Positions 10,708 to 19,242 of a stretch of DNA of 64,000 nt are shown here, in pieces. The notes beneath the pieces were generated by a model. It saw only the letters and a program-made list of their open reading frames with translations, had not been told where the DNA came from and made no database searches. Made by a program: the position numbers and the translations under genes. This DNA is from Pseudoxanthomonas sp. SE1 (GTDB taxonomy: Bacteria; Pseudomonadota; Gammaproteobacteria; Xanthomonadales; Xanthomonadaceae). Location: assembly GCF_029542205.1 (NCBI RefSeq), contig NZ_CP113783.1, positions 310,001 to 374,000 of the forward strand, given 5' to 3'. The number at the start of each line of letters is the position of its first letter. The stretch's first letter is position 1.

Positions 10708-10818
10708 CGGGCATCTCGGTAATCCGGATATGCCGGGTGGGGGAGCCCGGGAGGGAGGGGAGGGACGCTGGATCGTAAATCAATCGCGCGCCGGGCGTAT
10801 GACCCGCGCGTGGCGGCG

Positions 10819-11208
10819 TCAGTCGTCGTCTTCTTCGCCGGCGCGCAGCACCTTGCGCTGCATCATGTCCAGGTAGGCATCGGCTTCGGCGGTGGACGAG
10901 AAGATCTCGTTCAACGGCACGGCCTTGACCATGTCCAGCACCTTCTGGATCTGCGGCTGCGGATTGACGAGCAGCACCTTGCCGCTGTGCGGCGCCAGCG
11001 TCTTGCGTGCCTTGAAGATGGAACGGATCCCCGCGCTGCTGATGTACTCCAGCCCGGACAGGTCCAGCACCAGCGAGTGCAGCTGGCGGGTCAGCAGCGG
11101 CGCCAGGGCTTCGTCGAGGTCTTCGTAGGTGTGCGTGTCCAGCCGGCCGACGAGCGCGACGCGCTGGCTGCCCTTGCCGGTCGGGTGGATATCGATGCTG
11201 AGGCTCAT
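10819..11208 (-). CDS. STAS-domain anti-sigma factor antagonist (copy B)
   Basis: A 129-aa SpoIIAA/RsbV-like STAS protein. I chose the ATG at 11208 because it forms an ATGA overlap with the stop of the kinase gene, a typical translational-coupling arrangement, and because it opens directly into the STAS fold (MSLSIDIHPTGKG). Putative phospho-serine sits in EYISSAGIRS. The acidic tail ends GEEDDD. It is paralogous to copy A downstream. Expected role: partner switching, being phosphorylated by the adjacent kinase and dephosphorylated by the adjacent PP2C phosphatase. Confidence 0.87.
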   Translation of the reverse strand: MSLSIDIHPTGKGSQRVALVGRLDTHTYEDLDEALAPLLTRQLHSLVLDLSGLEYISSAGIRSIFKARKTLAPHSGKVLLVNPQPQIQKVLDMVKAVPLNEIFSSTAEADAYLDMMQRKVLRAGEEDDD

Positions 11209-11642
11209 GCGTCGTTCTCCTCGGTCGGGATGCGCAGGGTCAGGCGCAGCACGTTGTAGTTGCCGATCCGCTGGTACACGGCTTCTTCCGCCACCTGGCG
11301 CACCAGGTGCAGGCCCAGTCCGCCGGTGGGCCGGTCGAGGATGTCGGCGTCGAGATCCGGGGGCGGCTGGTCGAGCGGATTGAACGCGGCGCCGCTTTCG
11401 CGGAACTCCAGGGTCAGCCGGTTCGCACGGATGCCGATGTCCACGCACAGCTCGTGCTCCTCGGCACCCACGCGCGCCACATCGCCATGCTCGATCGCGT
11501 TGCTCGCCAACTCCTCCACGATCAGCCGCACGTCGCACTGGATCGCGCGGCTGACCCCGTTGTTGGCCAGCACGGCCTCCAACGACGCGTTGAGATCGTC
11601 CACGCGGGCGTGCTCACGTGGAATGAACAGTCGCATCTGCAT
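11205..11642 (-). CDS. Anti-sigma regulatory factor, RsbW/SpoIIAB-like ATPase
   Basis: A 145-aa HATPase_c_2 protein-serine kinase. The N-box is seen in IVEELASNAIEHGD, and the G-box-like stretch is PTGGLGLHLVRQVAEEAVYQ. Such proteins bind STAS antagonists and phosphorylate them; in some systems they also hold a sigma factor. I took MQMRLFIPREHARVDD (ATG at 11642) as the start; an upstream in-frame extension overlaps the phosphatase gene and shows no domain. It overlaps the phosphatase gene by 29 nt and copy B STAS by 4 nt, so the three are one operon. No sigma factor gene is adjacent, so the output may be a protein-protein switch. Confidence 0.87.
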   Translation of the reverse strand: MQMRLFIPREHARVDDLNASLEAVLANNGVSRAIQCDVRLIVEELASNAIEHGDVARVGAEEHELCVDIGIRANRLTLEFRESGAAFNPLDQPPPDLDADILDRPTGGLGLHLVRQVAEEAVYQRIGNYNVLRLTLRIPTEENDA

Positions 11643-13641
11643 GCAGGGCCTCCTGTGATGGCGGAGCTTCGGACGAAGCGGTGCCGCTGTCCAGCCGGCG
11701 ACGGATGGCCAGCACGGTGATGTCGTCCGATTGCGGGGCGGCACCGGTAAACGCGTGAACCTGCGAGATCAGTCCTTCGCACTGGTCGCGCGCGGTCGCG
11801 CCCGGCAGCAGCGCATCGGGGATGCGCTCCACGCCGAACGCCTGGTTCGCGGCATCGAAGGCTTCGGTGATGCCGTCGGTCCACGCCAGCAGGGTGGCGC
11901 CCGCGGGCAGTTGCCCGGACCACAGCGGGAAGGCGTCGCCCACCTCGAACCCCAGCGGGGGCCCGGGCTGCAGTGGCAGCTCTTCGTGGCGGCCATCGGC
12001 CAGCAGCATCAGCGGCGCGTCGTGGCCGGCGCTGGCGAGCACGCAGGCGCCGCTGCGCACGTCCACGCGCCCGCACAGCACCGTGGCGAACATGCACGCA
12101 TCGTTGCCCTGCACCAGACGGCGCGACGCCTCGGCGAGCACGCGCTCCGGCGAAGCGTGCGTGCTGGCTGCCACTTCCAGCACGGTGACCGTGCGCGCCA
12201 TGAACAGCGCCGCCGGCACGCCCTTGTCGGACACGTCCCCGATGGCGAACCACAGGCCATCGGCGTCGGTTTCGATGAAGCAGTAGAAGTCGCCGCCCAC
12301 GGCCTTGGCCGGCTCCAGCCGTGCATACGCCTCCAGGTGCGCGTGCTCGCGGTCGATCACCCGACCCGGCGGCAGCATGGCCTGCTGGATCTCGCGCGCG
12401 ATCGACAGTTCGCTCTCCAGCTTCTGCCGGGCCGCCGTCATGTCCTCGATTTCACTGAGCTGCTGCCGGATCGAGCCGCGCGCATGCTCCAGCGTGCGTG
12501 CCATCTGGCCGACCTCGTCGCGCCGCTGCAGGAACGGTACCGGTGCGCTGTAGTCGCCCTGCGCCAGCCGCGCCGCCGACGACGAAAGCCCTTCCACCGG
12601 CTGGCTGATGTGGCGCGCCAGCTTGCGCACCACCAGCATGCACAGCAGCGCGAGCAACGCCCCCACCGCCGCCAGCATCCACAGCGCCTCGGTCAGGCGG
12701 GCCATGATCAGCTCGTAGGACTGCGCGACCAGCAGGGTCCAGCCGCTGCCGCCGACCGGCTCCACCACGGTATAGCGCCGCTCGCCGCTGACGGCATCCA
12801 CGTGTGCGTACTGCAGGGGCTGTCGGACGCGCACGGCCTGCGCAGCTTCGTGCAGGTCGGTGCGACCGACGCGCTGGATGTACTCGTCTAGGGTTTCCAA
12901 CTGCGCGACGCCCACTTCCGGATTCAACGCCAGCGTGCCGGCCGGCGCCACCAGCGTCACCCGCCATCCCGGCAGGTGCGCCAGCGCATCCACCAGGTCG
13001 GTCAGGTTGGCCAGCGGCAGGTCCAGGCTGACCATGCCGCGGGTGCGCGCGCCGCGCCCGGGTTCGCGCAGCGGCATGTTGTAGGTGACCATCCACACGC
13101 CGCCCGCGGTCCGGTTGAGGTAGGGCTCGGACCACCAGCCGCCCGGCGATGCCACGGTGCGCTGGTACCAGCCCTGGTCGCGGAACGGATACCCGTCGGC
13201 GACGAAGTCGCGGTCGCGGCCATTGCCGGCCACGTAGCGTGCGAACGGCGCGTCATCGCGCGTGCGCGGCTCCAGGATCAGCAATCCGCCTACGCACCCG
13301 GGCGTGGCGTTCACCATCGCGCGCAGGGTGGTGGTCAGTTCGTCCGGCGACAGCTGCGCGTTGCCGACCAGGTCGGAGATGCCATGCGTGGTGATCGTCA
13401 CCACGTGCAGCGCGTTGTCCAGCCGCTGCGCGGCTTCCTGTGCGGTGGCATGCGTGTCGCGGCGCGCGTCGTCCAGGATCAGCCGGCGCGCGAACCATGC
13501 CGTCCCCAGCACCAGCAGCAACACCAGCACCACGTTGACCAGGCCGGCCCACAGGGCGATGCGCGTGCGCAAGCTGCTGCGCCAGTGCGCGGCACCGGCG
13601 ACATCCTCTGGCACGACACTGCTGGGCACTGCGTTGCGCAT
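11614..13641 (-). CDS. Membrane sensor with PP2C-type serine phosphatase domain, RsbU/SpoIIE-like
   Basis: A 675-aa protein with a transmembrane helix (about residues 28-48), a periplasmic dCache-like sensor region (GYPFRDQGWYQRTVASPGGWW, VWMVTYNMPL), a second helix (about 320-340), a HAMP linker, a short coiled coil and a C-terminal PPM/PP2C phosphatase domain. Metal-binding motifs are AVGGDFYCF, IGDVSDKGVPAALFMA and QSDDITVLAI. It should dephosphorylate the STAS antagonists encoded downstream in response to a periplasmic signal. First gene of the partner-switching operon, divergent from aceE with a 235-bp intergenic region. Confidence 0.92.
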   Translation of the reverse strand: MRNAVPSSVVPEDVAGAAHWRSSLRTRIALWAGLVNVVLVLLLVLGTAWFARRLILDDARRDTHATAQEAAQRLDNALHVVTITTHGISDLVGNAQLSPDELTTTLRAMVNATPGCVGGLLILEPRTRDDAPFARYVAGNGRDRDFVADGYPFRDQGWYQRTVASPGGWWSEPYLNRTAGGVWMVTYNMPLREPGRGARTRGMVSLDLPLANLTDLVDALAHLPGWRVTLVAPAGTLALNPEVGVAQLETLDEYIQRVGRTDLHEAAQAVRVRQPLQYAHVDAVSGERRYTVVEPVGGSGWTLLVAQSYELIMARLTEALWMLAAVGALLALLCMLVVRKLARHISQPVEGLSSSAARLAQGDYSAPVPFLQRRDEVGQMARTLEHARGSIRQQLSEIEDMTAARQKLESELSIAREIQQAMLPPGRVIDREHAHLEAYARLEPAKAVGGDFYCFIETDADGLWFAIGDVSDKGVPAALFMARTVTVLEVAASTHASPERVLAEASRRLVQGNDACMFATVLCGRVDVRSGACVLASAGHDAPLMLLADGRHEELPLQPGPPLGFEVGDAFPLWSGQLPAGATLLAWTDGITEAFDAANQAFGVERIPDALLPGATARDQCEGLISQVHAFTGAAPQSDDITVLAIRRRLDSGTASSEAPPSQEALHADATVHST

Positions 13642-13740
13642 GCCGACCCTGATCGTCGCGTTCCCCCCGGAAGCGGATCATAAGCTCACTTTTGCTTGCT
13701 GCATTGCAATACGGCAAAGGTCTGATTTTGGTGTGGTCAT

Positions 13741-13752
13741 TGTCCCGGGACA
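13741..13752. promoter_or_regulatory. Perfect 12-bp palindrome in the phosphatase/aceE intergenic region
   Basis: TGTCCCGGGACA is a perfect palindrome located 125 bp before the aceE start and 100 bp before the divergent phosphatase start. It resembles a dimer-binding operator in size and symmetry. No regulator can be assigned from sequence alone. Confidence 0.35.
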
Positions 13753-13876
13753 GACACGCTGCATCCGCTCCATACGCCTGCGTAGCCAGGTCCCGCGGCG
13801 GGTGCGTGCGTTACACTTCAACGCTCTGAAAGTATCGGCAATGCCGTGCCCCACGCGCGGCGCAACAGGAGTGGGA

Positions 13877-16570
13877 ATGAACTGGTTGAACGAGATGTTG
13901 CAGAGCGATCCGGATCCGCAGGAATCCCGCGAATGGATCGATTCCATGCAGGCGGTGATCGAGAAGAACGGCGCCCTGCGTGCTCACCAGTTGCTCGAAG
14001 GCATGGTGGAAGTCACCCGCCGCGCCGGCGCCTACCTGCCGTTCTCGCCCACCACCGAATACGTCAACACCATCGCCCCGCAGAACGAGGCCAAGAGCCC
14101 CGGTGACGCCGCGCTGGAATGGCGCATCCGGTCGATCATCCGCTGGAACGCGATGGCCACCGTCGTGCGCGCCAACCGCAAGCCCGGCGACCTCGGCGGC
14201 CACATCGCCAGCTTCGCCTCCGGCGCCACGCTGTACGACGTGGGCTTCAACCACTTCTGGCGCGCGCCGAGCGACAACCATCCGGGCGACCTGCTCTTCA
14301 TCCAGGGCCACAGCGCGCCGGGCATCTACGCACGTTCGTTCCTGGAAGGCCGCATCAGCGAGCAGCAGCTCGACAACTTCCGCATGGAAGTCGACGGCCA
14401 GGGCATCTCGTCCTACCCGCATCCGTGGCTGATGCCGGACTACTGGCAGACCCCGACCGTGTCGATGGGCCTGGGCCCGCTGGCGGCGATCTACCAGGCG
14501 CAGTTCATGAAGTACCTGGAGCATCGCGGCCTGATCGAGAAGTCCGACCGCAAGGTGTGGTGCTTCATCGGCGACGGCGAGAGCGACGAGCCGGAAACCC
14601 TGGGCGCCATCGCGCTGGCCGGCCGCGAAGGCCTGGACAACCTGATCTTCGTGGTCAACTGCAACCTGCAGCGCCTCGATGGCCCGGTGCGCGGCAACGG
14701 CAAGATCATCCAGGAACTGGAAGGCGTGTTCCGCGGCGGCGGCTGGAACGTCATCAAGCTGCTGTGGGGCAGCTACTGGGATCCGCTCCTCGCGCGCGAC
14801 ACCGACGGCGTGCTGAAGAAGCTGATGATGGAAACCGTCGACGGCGAGTACCAGAACTGCAAGGCGTTCGGCGGCAAGTACACGCGCGACAACTTCTTCG
14901 GCAAGTATCCGGAGACGGCGGCCATGGTCGCCAACCTGTCCGACGACGACATCTGGCGCCTCAACCGCGGTGGCCACGATCCGCACAAGGTCTACGCGGC
15001 CTACCACGAGGCGGTGAACACCCAGGGCATGCCCACGGTGATCCTGGCCAAGACAGTGAAGGGCTACGGCATGGGCTCGGCGGGCGAGTCGCTCAACCCG
15101 ACCCACCAGACCAAGAAGCTGGACGACGAAGCCATCCGCACGTTCCGCGACCGCTTCAACATCCCGGTCAGCGACAAGCAGCTGGAAGAATCGGCGCAGG
15201 TGCCGTTCTATCACCCGGGCGAGGACTCGCCGGAAATCCAGTACCTGAAGGCGCGCCGCGCCGCGCTGGGCGGCTACCTGCCGCAGCGTCGCCGCAAGGC
15301 CAGCGAGTCGTTCGAGACGCCGAAGCTGGAAGCCTTCGACCGCCTGCTGAAGAGCACCGGCGAGCGCGAGATCTCCACCACCATGGCGTTCGTGCAGGGC
15401 CTGAACATCGCACTGCGCGACAAGCAGGTCGGCCCGCGCCTGGTGCCGATCGTCGCCGACGAGGCGCGCACGTTCGGCATGGAAGGCATGTTCCGCCAGA
15501 TCGGCATCTACGCGCCGTTCGGCCAGAAGTACAAGCCGGTCGACGCCGACCAGTTGATGTACTACCGCGAAGACCAGTCCGGCCAGGTGCTGCAGCAGGG
15601 CATCAGCGAGCCGGGCGCGATGTCGTCGTGGATGGCGGCGGGCACCAGCTATTCGGTCAGCAACGTGCCGATGCTGCCGTTCTACATCTACTACTCGATG
15701 TTCGGCTTCCAGCGCATCGGCGACATCGCGTGGCAGGCGGCCGACATGCGTACGCGCGGCTTCCTGCTGGGCGGCACCGCGGGCCGCACGACGCTCAACG
15801 GTGAAGGCCTGCAGCACGAGGACGGTTTCAGCCACGTCATCGCCGGCAGTATCCCGAACGTGCGCAGCTACGACCCGACCTTCGGTTTCGAGGTGGCGGT
15901 GGTGCTGCAGCACGGCATGCAGAAGATGCTGCAGGAGCAGGTGGACGAGTACTACTACGTCACCCTGATGAACGAGAACTACACCCACCCGGAGATGCCG
16001 GAAGGCGCGGCGGCGGGGATCATCAAGGGCATGTACCTGCTCACCGACGCGGGCAAGCCGAAGAAGGGCGAGCTGCGCGTGCAGCTGCTGGGCAGCGGCA
16101 CCATCCTGCGCGAGGCGATCGCGGCGGCCGAGTTGCTGGACAAGGATTTCGGCGTGACCGCCGACATCTGGTCGTGCCCCAGCTTCAACGAGCTACGTCG
16201 CGACGGTTTCGACGCCGAGCGCTGGAACCGCCTGAACCCGGAAGCGAAGTCGCCGCGCAAGGCGTACGTGACGGAGCTGCTGGAAGGCCGCCAGGGCCCG
16301 GTGGTCGCGGCGACCGACTATGTGCGTGCGTACGCGGACCAGATCCGCGCGTTCGTGCCGGGGTCGTACACGGTGCTGGGCACGGACGGCTTCGGCCGCA
16401 GCGACACCCGCGCCAACCTGCGCCGCCACTTCGAAGTGGACCGCTACTACATCGCCCACGCCGCCATCGCCGCCCTGGCGAAGGAAGGCAAGATGACCGG
16501 CAAGGATGTGTCCCGCGCGATCAAGCAGTACAAGATCGACGTGGACAAGGCGAACCCGGTCACCGTGTGA
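13877..16570 (+). CDS. aceE: Pyruvate dehydrogenase E1 component, homodimeric type
   Basis: An 897-aa thiamine-diphosphate enzyme that decarboxylates pyruvate and acetylates the lipoyl groups of E2. The ThDP/Mg motif runs from IGDGESDEPETLG to VNCNLQRLDGPVRGN; other E1 signatures are FNHFWRAPSDNHPGDL, GHSAPGIYARSFLEG and EDGFSHVIAGSIPN. I placed the start at the ATG at 13877 (MNWLNEML), preceded by AGGAGTGGG; the open frame extends upstream but that part is not family sequence. Length equals homodimeric AceE. No E2/E3 gene is adjacent, and a hairpin follows the stop, so it seems monocistronic. Confidence 0.97.
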   Translation: MNWLNEMLQSDPDPQESREWIDSMQAVIEKNGALRAHQLLEGMVEVTRRAGAYLPFSPTTEYVNTIAPQNEAKSPGDAALEWRIRSIIRWNAMATVVRANRKPGDLGGHIASFASGATLYDVGFNHFWRAPSDNHPGDLLFIQGHSAPGIYARSFLEGRISEQQLDNFRMEVDGQGISSYPHPWLMPDYWQTPTVSMGLGPLAAIYQAQFMKYLEHRGLIEKSDRKVWCFIGDGESDEPETLGAIALAGREGLDNLIFVVNCNLQRLDGPVRGNGKIIQELEGVFRGGGWNVIKLLWGSYWDPLLARDTDGVLKKLMMETVDGEYQNCKAFGGKYTRDNFFGKYPETAAMVANLSDDDIWRLNRGGHDPHKVYAAYHEAVNTQGMPTVILAKTVKGYGMGSAGESLNPTHQTKKLDDEAIRTFRDRFNIPVSDKQLEESAQVPFYHPGEDSPEIQYLKARRAALGGYLPQRRRKASESFETPKLEAFDRLLKSTGEREISTTMAFVQGLNIALRDKQVGPRLVPIVADEARTFGMEGMFRQIGIYAPFGQKYKPVDADQLMYYREDQSGQVLQQGISEPGAMSSWMAAGTSYSVSNVPMLPFYIYYSMFGFQRIGDIAWQAADMRTRGFLLGGTAGRTTLNGEGLQHEDGFSHVIAGSIPNVRSYDPTFGFEVAVVLQHGMQKMLQEQVDEYYYVTLMNENYTHPEMPEGAAAGIIKGMYLLTDAGKPKKGELRVQLLGSGTILREAIAAAELLDKDFGVTADIWSCPSFNELRRDGFDAERWNRLNPEAKSPRKAYVTELLEGRQGPVVAATDYVRAYADQIRAFVPGSYTVLGTDGFGRSDTRANLRRHFEVDRYYIAHAAIAALAKEGKMTGKDVSRAIKQYKIDVDKANPVTV

Positions 16571-16579
16571 TGTCGCGCA

Positions 16580-16607
16580 CTCCCTCTCCCGCATGCGGGA
16601 GAGGGAG
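16580..16607 (+). terminator. Palindromic hairpin after aceE
   Basis: A perfect 28-nt palindrome centred on GCATGC with arms CTCCCTCTCCCGC and complement, 10 nt after the aceE stop. There is no T-tract, so it may be an mRNA-stabilising hairpin or a widespread xanthomonad intergenic repeat and not a classical terminator. Confidence 0.55.
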
Positions 16608-16678
16608 GAGTGGAAGGTGGTTGGTCAGGATGATGCAAGCCCTTCGCACGGAATGCGAACATGCCGCCGGCTCGCTGT

Positions 16679-16763
16679 CGTAGAGCGGAGCTTGCTCCGC
16701 TGCTTCGCGATCCCTCAGCGTCCGGGACGCCATCGCGGAGTCGAGCAAGCTCGACTCTAAGTT
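16679..16763. repeat. Inverted pair of GTAGAGC-type REP elements
   Basis: GTAGAGCGGAGCTTGCTCCG at 16680-16699 forms a small hairpin by itself. A related inverted unit ending CGAGCAAGCTCGACTCTAAG closes the block at 16743-16762. The pair brackets about 40 nt and resembles the GTAG-headed REP elements described in Stenotrophomonas and relatives. Nothing coding is visible between 16571 and 16806. Confidence 0.7.
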
Positions 16764-16806
16764 AGGTACTCCGTGCCGTGAGCCGGGCCATCAAAAGGTG
16801 ACTTCC

Positions 16807-17019
16807 ATGCGCTACGCCATCGTCATCGAGCAAGCGGGCGACAACTACTCCGCCTATGTGCCGGACCTGCCCGGCTGCGTGGCCACCGGCGCGACCAAGG
16901 CCGAGGTGGAAGCGTTGATCCACGATGCTATCGCCTTGCACCTCGCGGGAATGCGCGAGGATGGGTTGGCGATACCGGTACCGTCGAGCCAGGTGGAGTA
17001 CATCGACGTCGCGGCGTGA
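16807..17019 (+). CDS. HicB-family protein (orphan antitoxin-like)
   Basis: A 70-aa protein with the compact HicB RNase-H-like fold signature: RYAIVIEQAGDNYSAYVPDLPGCVATGATKAEVEALIHDAIALHL. HicB proteins are antitoxins for the HicA mRNA interferase. No HicA-like reading frame lies on either side, and the protein lacks the C-terminal DNA-binding domain of longer HicB. It may be a free-standing antitoxin relic. A strong terminator follows. Confidence 0.8.
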   Translation: MRYAIVIEQAGDNYSAYVPDLPGCVATGATKAEVEALIHDAIALHLAGMREDGLAIPVPSSQVEYIDVAA

Positions 17020-17078
17020 GTGCGCCCTGACGAAGTGAGGCAAGGCGGCCGGCACGGCCAGCGCGCCCTCGATCACGC

Positions 17079-17101
17079 AAGCGGCTTCGGCCGCTTTTTT
17101 T
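17079..17101 (+). terminator. Intrinsic terminator after the HicB-like gene
   Basis: Stem AAGCGGC, tetraloop TTCG, stem GCCGCTT (17079-17096), followed by a run of T to 17101: a textbook rho-independent terminator 60 nt after the stop codon. Confidence 0.9.
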
Positions 17102-17175
17102 GTTGGCCGACCGGTTGACACGTTGTGAACCAAGGTTCACAGTTCCCGCGAGGTCGACGTCATGGATGACGCTGC

Positions 17176-17475
17176 ATGATCGAGGTCAGGAAGACGCGGA
17201 TATTCGAGGACTGGTTTGTTTCGCTGCGCGACCGGCACGCGAGGATGCGCATCCAGGCGAGGATCGATCGGCTCGCATTCGGCAACCCGGGTCAGCATCG
17301 CGTGCTGGCGGGTGGCATAGGCGAGATGAAGATCGATTGTGGCCCGGGCTATCGCATCTACTACAGCCGGCATGGCGACGCGTGGGTGCTGCTGCTGTTG
17401 TGCGGCGGCGACAAGGCATCGCAACGCGCGGACATCGGGGCGGCGCTAGCGCTGGCGAGAAAGTTGGAGACCTGA
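17176..17475 (+). CDS. RelE/ParE-superfamily toxin (HigB-like, addiction-module killer type)
   Basis: A 99-aa protein matching the putative addiction-module killer family (RelE/ParE fold): IEVRKTRIFEDWFVSLRDRHARMRIQARIDRL, then VLAGGIGEMKIDCGPGYRIYYS and a hydrophobic strand WVLLLLCGGDKASQ. Family members are ribosome-dependent or free mRNA interferases, or gyrase poisons; which applies is not visible. Its stop is followed one nucleotide later by the antitoxin ATG, giving the toxin-first order typical of this family. Confidence 0.87.
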   Translation: MIEVRKTRIFEDWFVSLRDRHARMRIQARIDRLAFGNPGQHRVLAGGIGEMKIDCGPGYRIYYSRHGDAWVLLLLCGGDKASQRADIGAALALARKLET

Positions 17476-17476
17476 C

Positions 17477-17863
17477 ATGGCACTGAAGACCACGCTCTGG
17501 CATTCGGCGGAGTATCTGAAAACCGAATCGGACATCACCGCCTATCTGGACGCGTGCTTCGAAGAGGCTGGCGATGATCCAGCCTTCCTGGTGCATGCGC
17601 TGGGTGTGGCGGCGCGCGCACGCAACATGAGTCAGCTGGCGCGCGACACGGGACTGACGCGCGAAGGCCTGTACAAGGCGCTGTCCAGCGACGGCAATCC
17701 CAGCTTCGGCACGGTACTGAAAGTGGCCGATGCGATGGGCTATCGGTTTGCACTGGTCAGCAAGCGGTCAAAACCAAGCCTCAGGGCGGGCAAGCGGGCC
17801 GTGGCGCAGGACGCGCCGACCGGCGCACGCAAGCGGCGTGTCGCGCAGGCCAAGCAGGGATGA
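17477..17863 (+). CDS. HTH addiction-module antidote protein (HigA-like)
   Basis: A 128-aa antitoxin partner. The N-terminal part (LKTTLWHSAEYLKTESDITAYLDACFEEAGDDP) matches the putative addiction-module antidote family; the HTH follows in MSQLARDTGLTREGLYKALSSDGNPSFGTVLKVADAMG. A basic tail (about residues 95-128, many K/R) is unusual and may aid DNA binding. It starts 1 nt after the toxin stop and probably represses the pair. Confidence 0.87.
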   Translation: MALKTTLWHSAEYLKTESDITAYLDACFEEAGDDPAFLVHALGVAARARNMSQLARDTGLTREGLYKALSSDGNPSFGTVLKVADAMGYRFALVSKRSKPSLRAGKRAVAQDAPTGARKRRVAQAKQG

Positions 17864-17897
17864 GCGCGAATACCGTCCGGCAGCGTATCCGTTCCGC

Positions 17898-18911
17898 ATG
17901 ATGCTCACCCTCGATCACCTGCGCCGGTATGCCGTCGCGCGCAGCCTGTTCAAGCCGACCACCCTGCCGCGTGCGATCCAGCGGCTGGGGTTCGTGCAGG
18001 CGGACCCGATCCGGGCGCCGGCGCGCGCGCAGGACCTGACGCTGCGCCATCGTGTCGCCGGCTATCGTGCCGGTGATCTGGAACGGCGGTACCCGCGCCT
18101 GCCGCTGGAAGAAGACTTCTTCGTCAACTACGGTTTCCTGCCACGCGAGCATCACCAACTGATGCACCCGCGCAAGGCACGCGAGGCGTGGACGCCTGCG
18201 CGCTGGAAGCAGGCGCAGGCGGTGCTGGCCTTCGTCAGCGAGCGCGGCACGGCGCATCCGCGCGACGTGGATGCGCACTTCGGGCATGGCAAGACGACCA
18301 ACTGGTTCGGGGGTTCGTCGAACGCGAGCACGCAATTGCTGGACGGCATGCATTACCGCGGGCTGCTGCGGGTGGCGCGCCGCGAGGGCGGTACGCGGGT
18401 CTATGCGCCGCGCATCGGTGATGCGACACCTGTCGCGATGTCTGATGCGGAGGCGCGGCTGGATGCGTTGCTCGACATCATCGTGCGCAAGTACGCGCCG
18501 TTGCCGGCGGCGAGTCTGGGCCAGTTGCTGGCCTATCTGCGTCGCGGTGTGCCGCAGTGGGAAGGCCTGCGTGCGGGGGCGTTGAAGCGGGCACGCCAGC
18601 GGTTGGGCACGGCGCGGGTCGATGGGGTGGACTGGTACTGGCCGGCGGACGAGGATCCGTGCTCGCGACGCTGGAGGCCGGATGACCAGGTGCGGTTGCT
18701 GACGCCGTTTGATCCTGTGGTCTGGGACCGGCGGCGGTTCGAGTTGTTCTGGGGGTGGACGTATCGGTTCGAGGCGTACACGCCAGCGCCGAAGCGAAAA
18801 CTGGGGTATTACGCGCTGCCGGTGCTGTGGGGTGACCGGGTGATTGGGTGGGCGAATCTCAGTGTGGTGGATGGGGAGTTGCGGTCGACGTTTGGGTATG
18901 TGGATGGGTAA
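17898..18911 (+). pseudogene. YcaQ-like winged-helix protein, C-terminus cut by IS copy 1
   Basis: Winged-helix protein of the YcaQ/AlkX family, whose characterised members unhook DNA interstrand crosslinks. Visible: a start at MMLTLDHLRRYAVARSLF, the family phrase LGFVQADPIRAPARAQDLTLRHRV, RYPRLPLEEDFFVNYGFLPREHH, and the late [43 protein letters not shown]. The IS element is inserted after GGATG (TSD GATG, 18903-18906), and the present stop TAA (18909-18911) comes from the IS end. Joining 18906 to 20106 restores the family tail and a 364-aa product, so 29 native residues are lost and one is gained. The truncated protein may or may not work. Confidence 0.85.
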
Positions 18912-18975
18912 TCCCCCCGCGGATTAGCTGACACCAGAAGTGGAATTTTCTCGTACGCTTTCCCGAGGAGGTTCC

Positions 18976-19242
18976 ATGAAGAAGTCCCGATTCACCGACA
19001 GCCAGATCATTGCCGTGCTCAAGCAGGCCGAAGGCGGTACGCCCGTGCCTGAGCTGTGCCGCGAGCACGGCATCAGCTCGGCGACGTTCTACAAGTGGCG
19101 CAGCAAGTTCGGCGGCATGGAGGTGTCCATGGTCGCGCGGATGAAGGAGCTGGAGGAAGAGAACCGGCGCCTGAAGAAGATGTACGCCGACGCCCAGCTC
19201 AGCGCCGACCTGCTGAAGGAGGCGCTGTCAAAAAAATGGTGA
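18976..19242 (+). CDS. IS3-family transposase OrfA (copy 1)
   Basis: An 88-aa HTH protein of the transposase_8 type ([44 protein letters not shown]) with a leucine-zipper-like tail ([15 protein letters not shown]). It binds the IS ends and, fused to OrfB by a -1 frameshift, makes the active transposase. ATG at 18976 is preceded by GAGGAGG. Confidence 0.93.
   Translation: MKKSRFTDSQIIAVLKQAEGGTPVPELCREHGISSATFYKWRSKFGGMEVSMVARMKELEEENRRLKKMYADAQLSADLLKEALSKKW
19230..19236 (+). other. Programmed -1 frameshift site (A AAA AAA)
   Basis: Seven A residues at 19230-19236 read A AAA AAA in the orfA frame, seven nucleotides before the orfA stop. A -1 slip continues into orfB at ATG GTG AGG. The same heptamer occurs at 51219-51225 on the minus strand in copy 2. 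Confidence 0.85.

Noticed and set aside
13811..15988. A 725-codon minus-strand frame opposite aceE
   Set aside because: Mirror of the aceE coding frame with no family signature; aceE motifs on the plus strand are decisive.
16570..16807. A HicA gene before the HicB-like gene
   Set aside because: This stretch holds only hairpin repeats; no reading frame with the HicA fold pattern exists on either strand.
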